NCBI RefSeq assembly: GCF_026627255.1
Contig: NZ_JAPNLM010000017.1
Location: 62,001-126,000 of the forward strand
Source of the DNA: Streptomyces antarcticus
Lineage (GTDB): Bacteria > Actinomycetota > Actinomycetes > Streptomycetales > Streptomycetaceae
Direction of reading: 5' to 3'
Length of the DNA: 64,000 nt
A program made the position numbers and the translations under genes. The notes below the pieces were generated by a model. That model saw nothing but the letters and a program-made list of their open reading frames with translations. It was not told the DNA's origin and searched no databases. This document shows positions 63,051 to 64,000 of the stretch, in pieces. Each line of letters opens with the position of its first letter. Position 1 is the stretch's first letter.

Positions 63051-64000
63051 ATGACCATCCCGCTACTCCTGCTCGTGGCGGCTTTCGTTCTGATCCTCGC
63101 GAACGGTTTCTTCGTGGCAGCCGAGTTCGGCCTCGTCACCGTCGAGAAGCCCGAGGCCGAACGCGCCGCAGCCGAAGGTGACCGCCGTGCCCGCACGGTC
63201 GTCAAGGCCCTGCGGGAGCTGTCCTTCCAGCTCTCCGGGACCCAGCTCGGCATCACCATCACCTCCCTCGTGGTCGGCATGCTCGCCCAGCCCGCCCTCG
63301 CCGCACTGCTGGCCGGGCCGCTCGCCGCGACCGGCCTCCCCGCGGGAGCCGTCTCCGGCGTCGCCGTCGTCGTCGGCATGCTGCTCGCCTCCGCCGTCCA
63401 GATGGTCGTCGGCGAGCTCGTACCGAAGAACTGGGCGGTCTCCCGGCCGCTCCAGGTGGCCCGCTTCGTCGCCGGCCCGCAGCACGCCTTCTCCCGCGTC
63501 TTCCGGCCCGTCATCGCGGGCCTCAACGCCGTCGCCAACCGCCTGGTGCGCGCGCTCGGCGTGGAACCGACCGACGAGATGGCCTCGGCCCGCACCCCCG
63601 GCGAACTGGTCTCCCTGGTCCGCCATTCGGCCCAGGCCGGCGCCCTGGAACAGGACACCGCCGACCTCTTCGTACGGACCCTCTCGCTGGGCGGGCTCAC
63701 GGCCCAGCACGTCATGACCCCCCGGGTGAAGGTCAGCGCCCTCCAGCACACGGCGACCGCCGCCGACGTCCTCAACCTGACCCGCGCCACCGGCCTGTCC
63801 CGCTTCCCGGTCTACCGGGACCGCATCGACGAGATCACCGGCGTGGTCCACCTCAAGGACGCCCTCGCCGTGCCCGAGTCCGAGCGCGGCCGCACCTCCG
63901 TGAGCCGGATCTGCGTCGCCCCGCTGCTGGTGCCCGGCTCCCTGCCGGTGCAGCCGCTGCTGGAGCGGCTGCGCAGCGAGCAGCCCATGGCCGTGGTCGT
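63051..64000 (+). CDS. CNNM/DUF21 and CBS-domain protein (CorC/HlyC type), 3' end outside window
   Basis: From ATG 63051 (GGAGG at 63040-63044) the frame is open to the last base, giving at least 316 residues. The N-terminal DUF21/CNNM membrane domain (about residues 1-190) has the start LLLLVAAFVLILANGFFVAAEFGLV and GTQLGITITSLVVGMLAQPALAALL, MVVGELVPKNWAVSRP. Two CBS domains follow (VMTPRVKVSALQ...GLSRFPVYRDRIDEITGVVHLKDAL, then the start of the second). Such proteins are magnesium/cobalt efflux-type transporters. The C-terminal CorC-HlyC domain, if present, is beyond the window. Confidence 0.92.
   Translation, partial: MTIPLLLLVAAFVLILANGFFVAAEFGLVTVEKPEAERAAAEGDRRARTVVKALRELSFQLSGTQLGITITSLVVGMLAQPALAALLAGPLAATGLPAGAVSGVAVVVGMLLASAVQMVVGELVPKNWAVSRPLQVARFVAGPQHAFSRVFRPVIAGLNAVANRLVRALGVEPTDEMASARTPGELVSLVRHSAQAGALEQDTADLFVRTLSLGGLTAQHVMTPRVKVSALQHTATAADVLNLTRATGLSRFPVYRDRIDEITGVVHLKDALAVPESERGRTSVSRICVAPLLVPGSLPVQPLLERLRSEQPMAVV

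Overview
This window is a stretch of actinobacterial chromosome, almost certainly Streptomyces. The DNA is very G+C-rich with G/C at nearly every third codon position, GTG starts are frequent, and stop/start overlaps (ATGA, GTGA) are common. The gene order aro - efp - nusB - bldD - pyr - sIHF - gmk - rpoZ - coaBC - metK - priA - fmt - rsmB - rpe, then later rib and hisEG, is the order I recall for the Streptomyces coelicolor core chromosome. BldD, the Streptomyces-type IHF, a WhiB-like protein and a DasR/chitinase-type promoter all fit. No tRNA, rRNA, CRISPR array, intact insertion sequence or prophage was seen.

Layout. (1) 1-5,100: the end of the shikimate operon (aroK partial, aroB, aroQ), a P-loop kinase-like protein, an M24 peptidase homologue with altered metal ligands, efp and nusB. 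(2) 5,325-16,275: bldD facing away from the complete pyrimidine operon pyrR-pyrB-pyrC-(membrane protein)-carA-carB, then pyrD-pyrF behind a hairpin. A PyrR-binding loop lies directly on the pyrR ribosome binding site. (3) 16,874-28,983: housekeeping genes (sIHF, gmk, rpoZ, coaBC, metK, priA, fmt, rsmB, rpe), a SorC-type sugar-responsive regulator and a small CarD/CdnL-like protein. (4) 29,033-33,891: a secreted or lipid-anchored guanyl-specific RNase translationally coupled to a barstar inhibitor, an unknown protein, an IS701-type transposase homologue that has lost all three catalytic positions and carries a TTA codon, and the GuaB1-type IMPDH/GMP reductase. (5) 34,069-39,918: a LytS/LytTR two-component system enclosing an SSS-family symporter, and a two-repeat lipoprotein. 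(6) 40,037-47,529: a GDSL hydrolase and an amino-acid utilisation locus (APC permease, Lrp regulator, and further on a nitrilase-fold amidase and an IaaM-like flavin monooxygenase). Both transcription units of this locus carry the same repeated GCGCAAC-type operator. A WhiB protein, a probable leader peptide and a half-length ECM4/GST-like protein lie inside it. (7) 47,733-57,000: a DUF5995 protein, an NCS2 permease, a divergent MFS/ROK pair around a palindrome, an ECF41 sigma factor with its usual partner oxidoreductase, and a GH18 chitinase whose promoter has direct repeats around the -35 box. (8) 57,273-64,000: an FMN riboswitch, a long leader with a small ORF, ribE-ribM-ribBA-ribH, hisE-hisG, a PH-domain membrane protein and the start of a CorC/HlyC-type CBS protein that runs off the end.

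The most distinctive accessory features are the domesticated, probably bldA-dependent transposase homologue, the Lrp operator arrays tying a permease to a possible tryptophan-to-indoleacetate pathway, the RNase/barstar pair, and the long riboswitch leader with an in-frame ORF.
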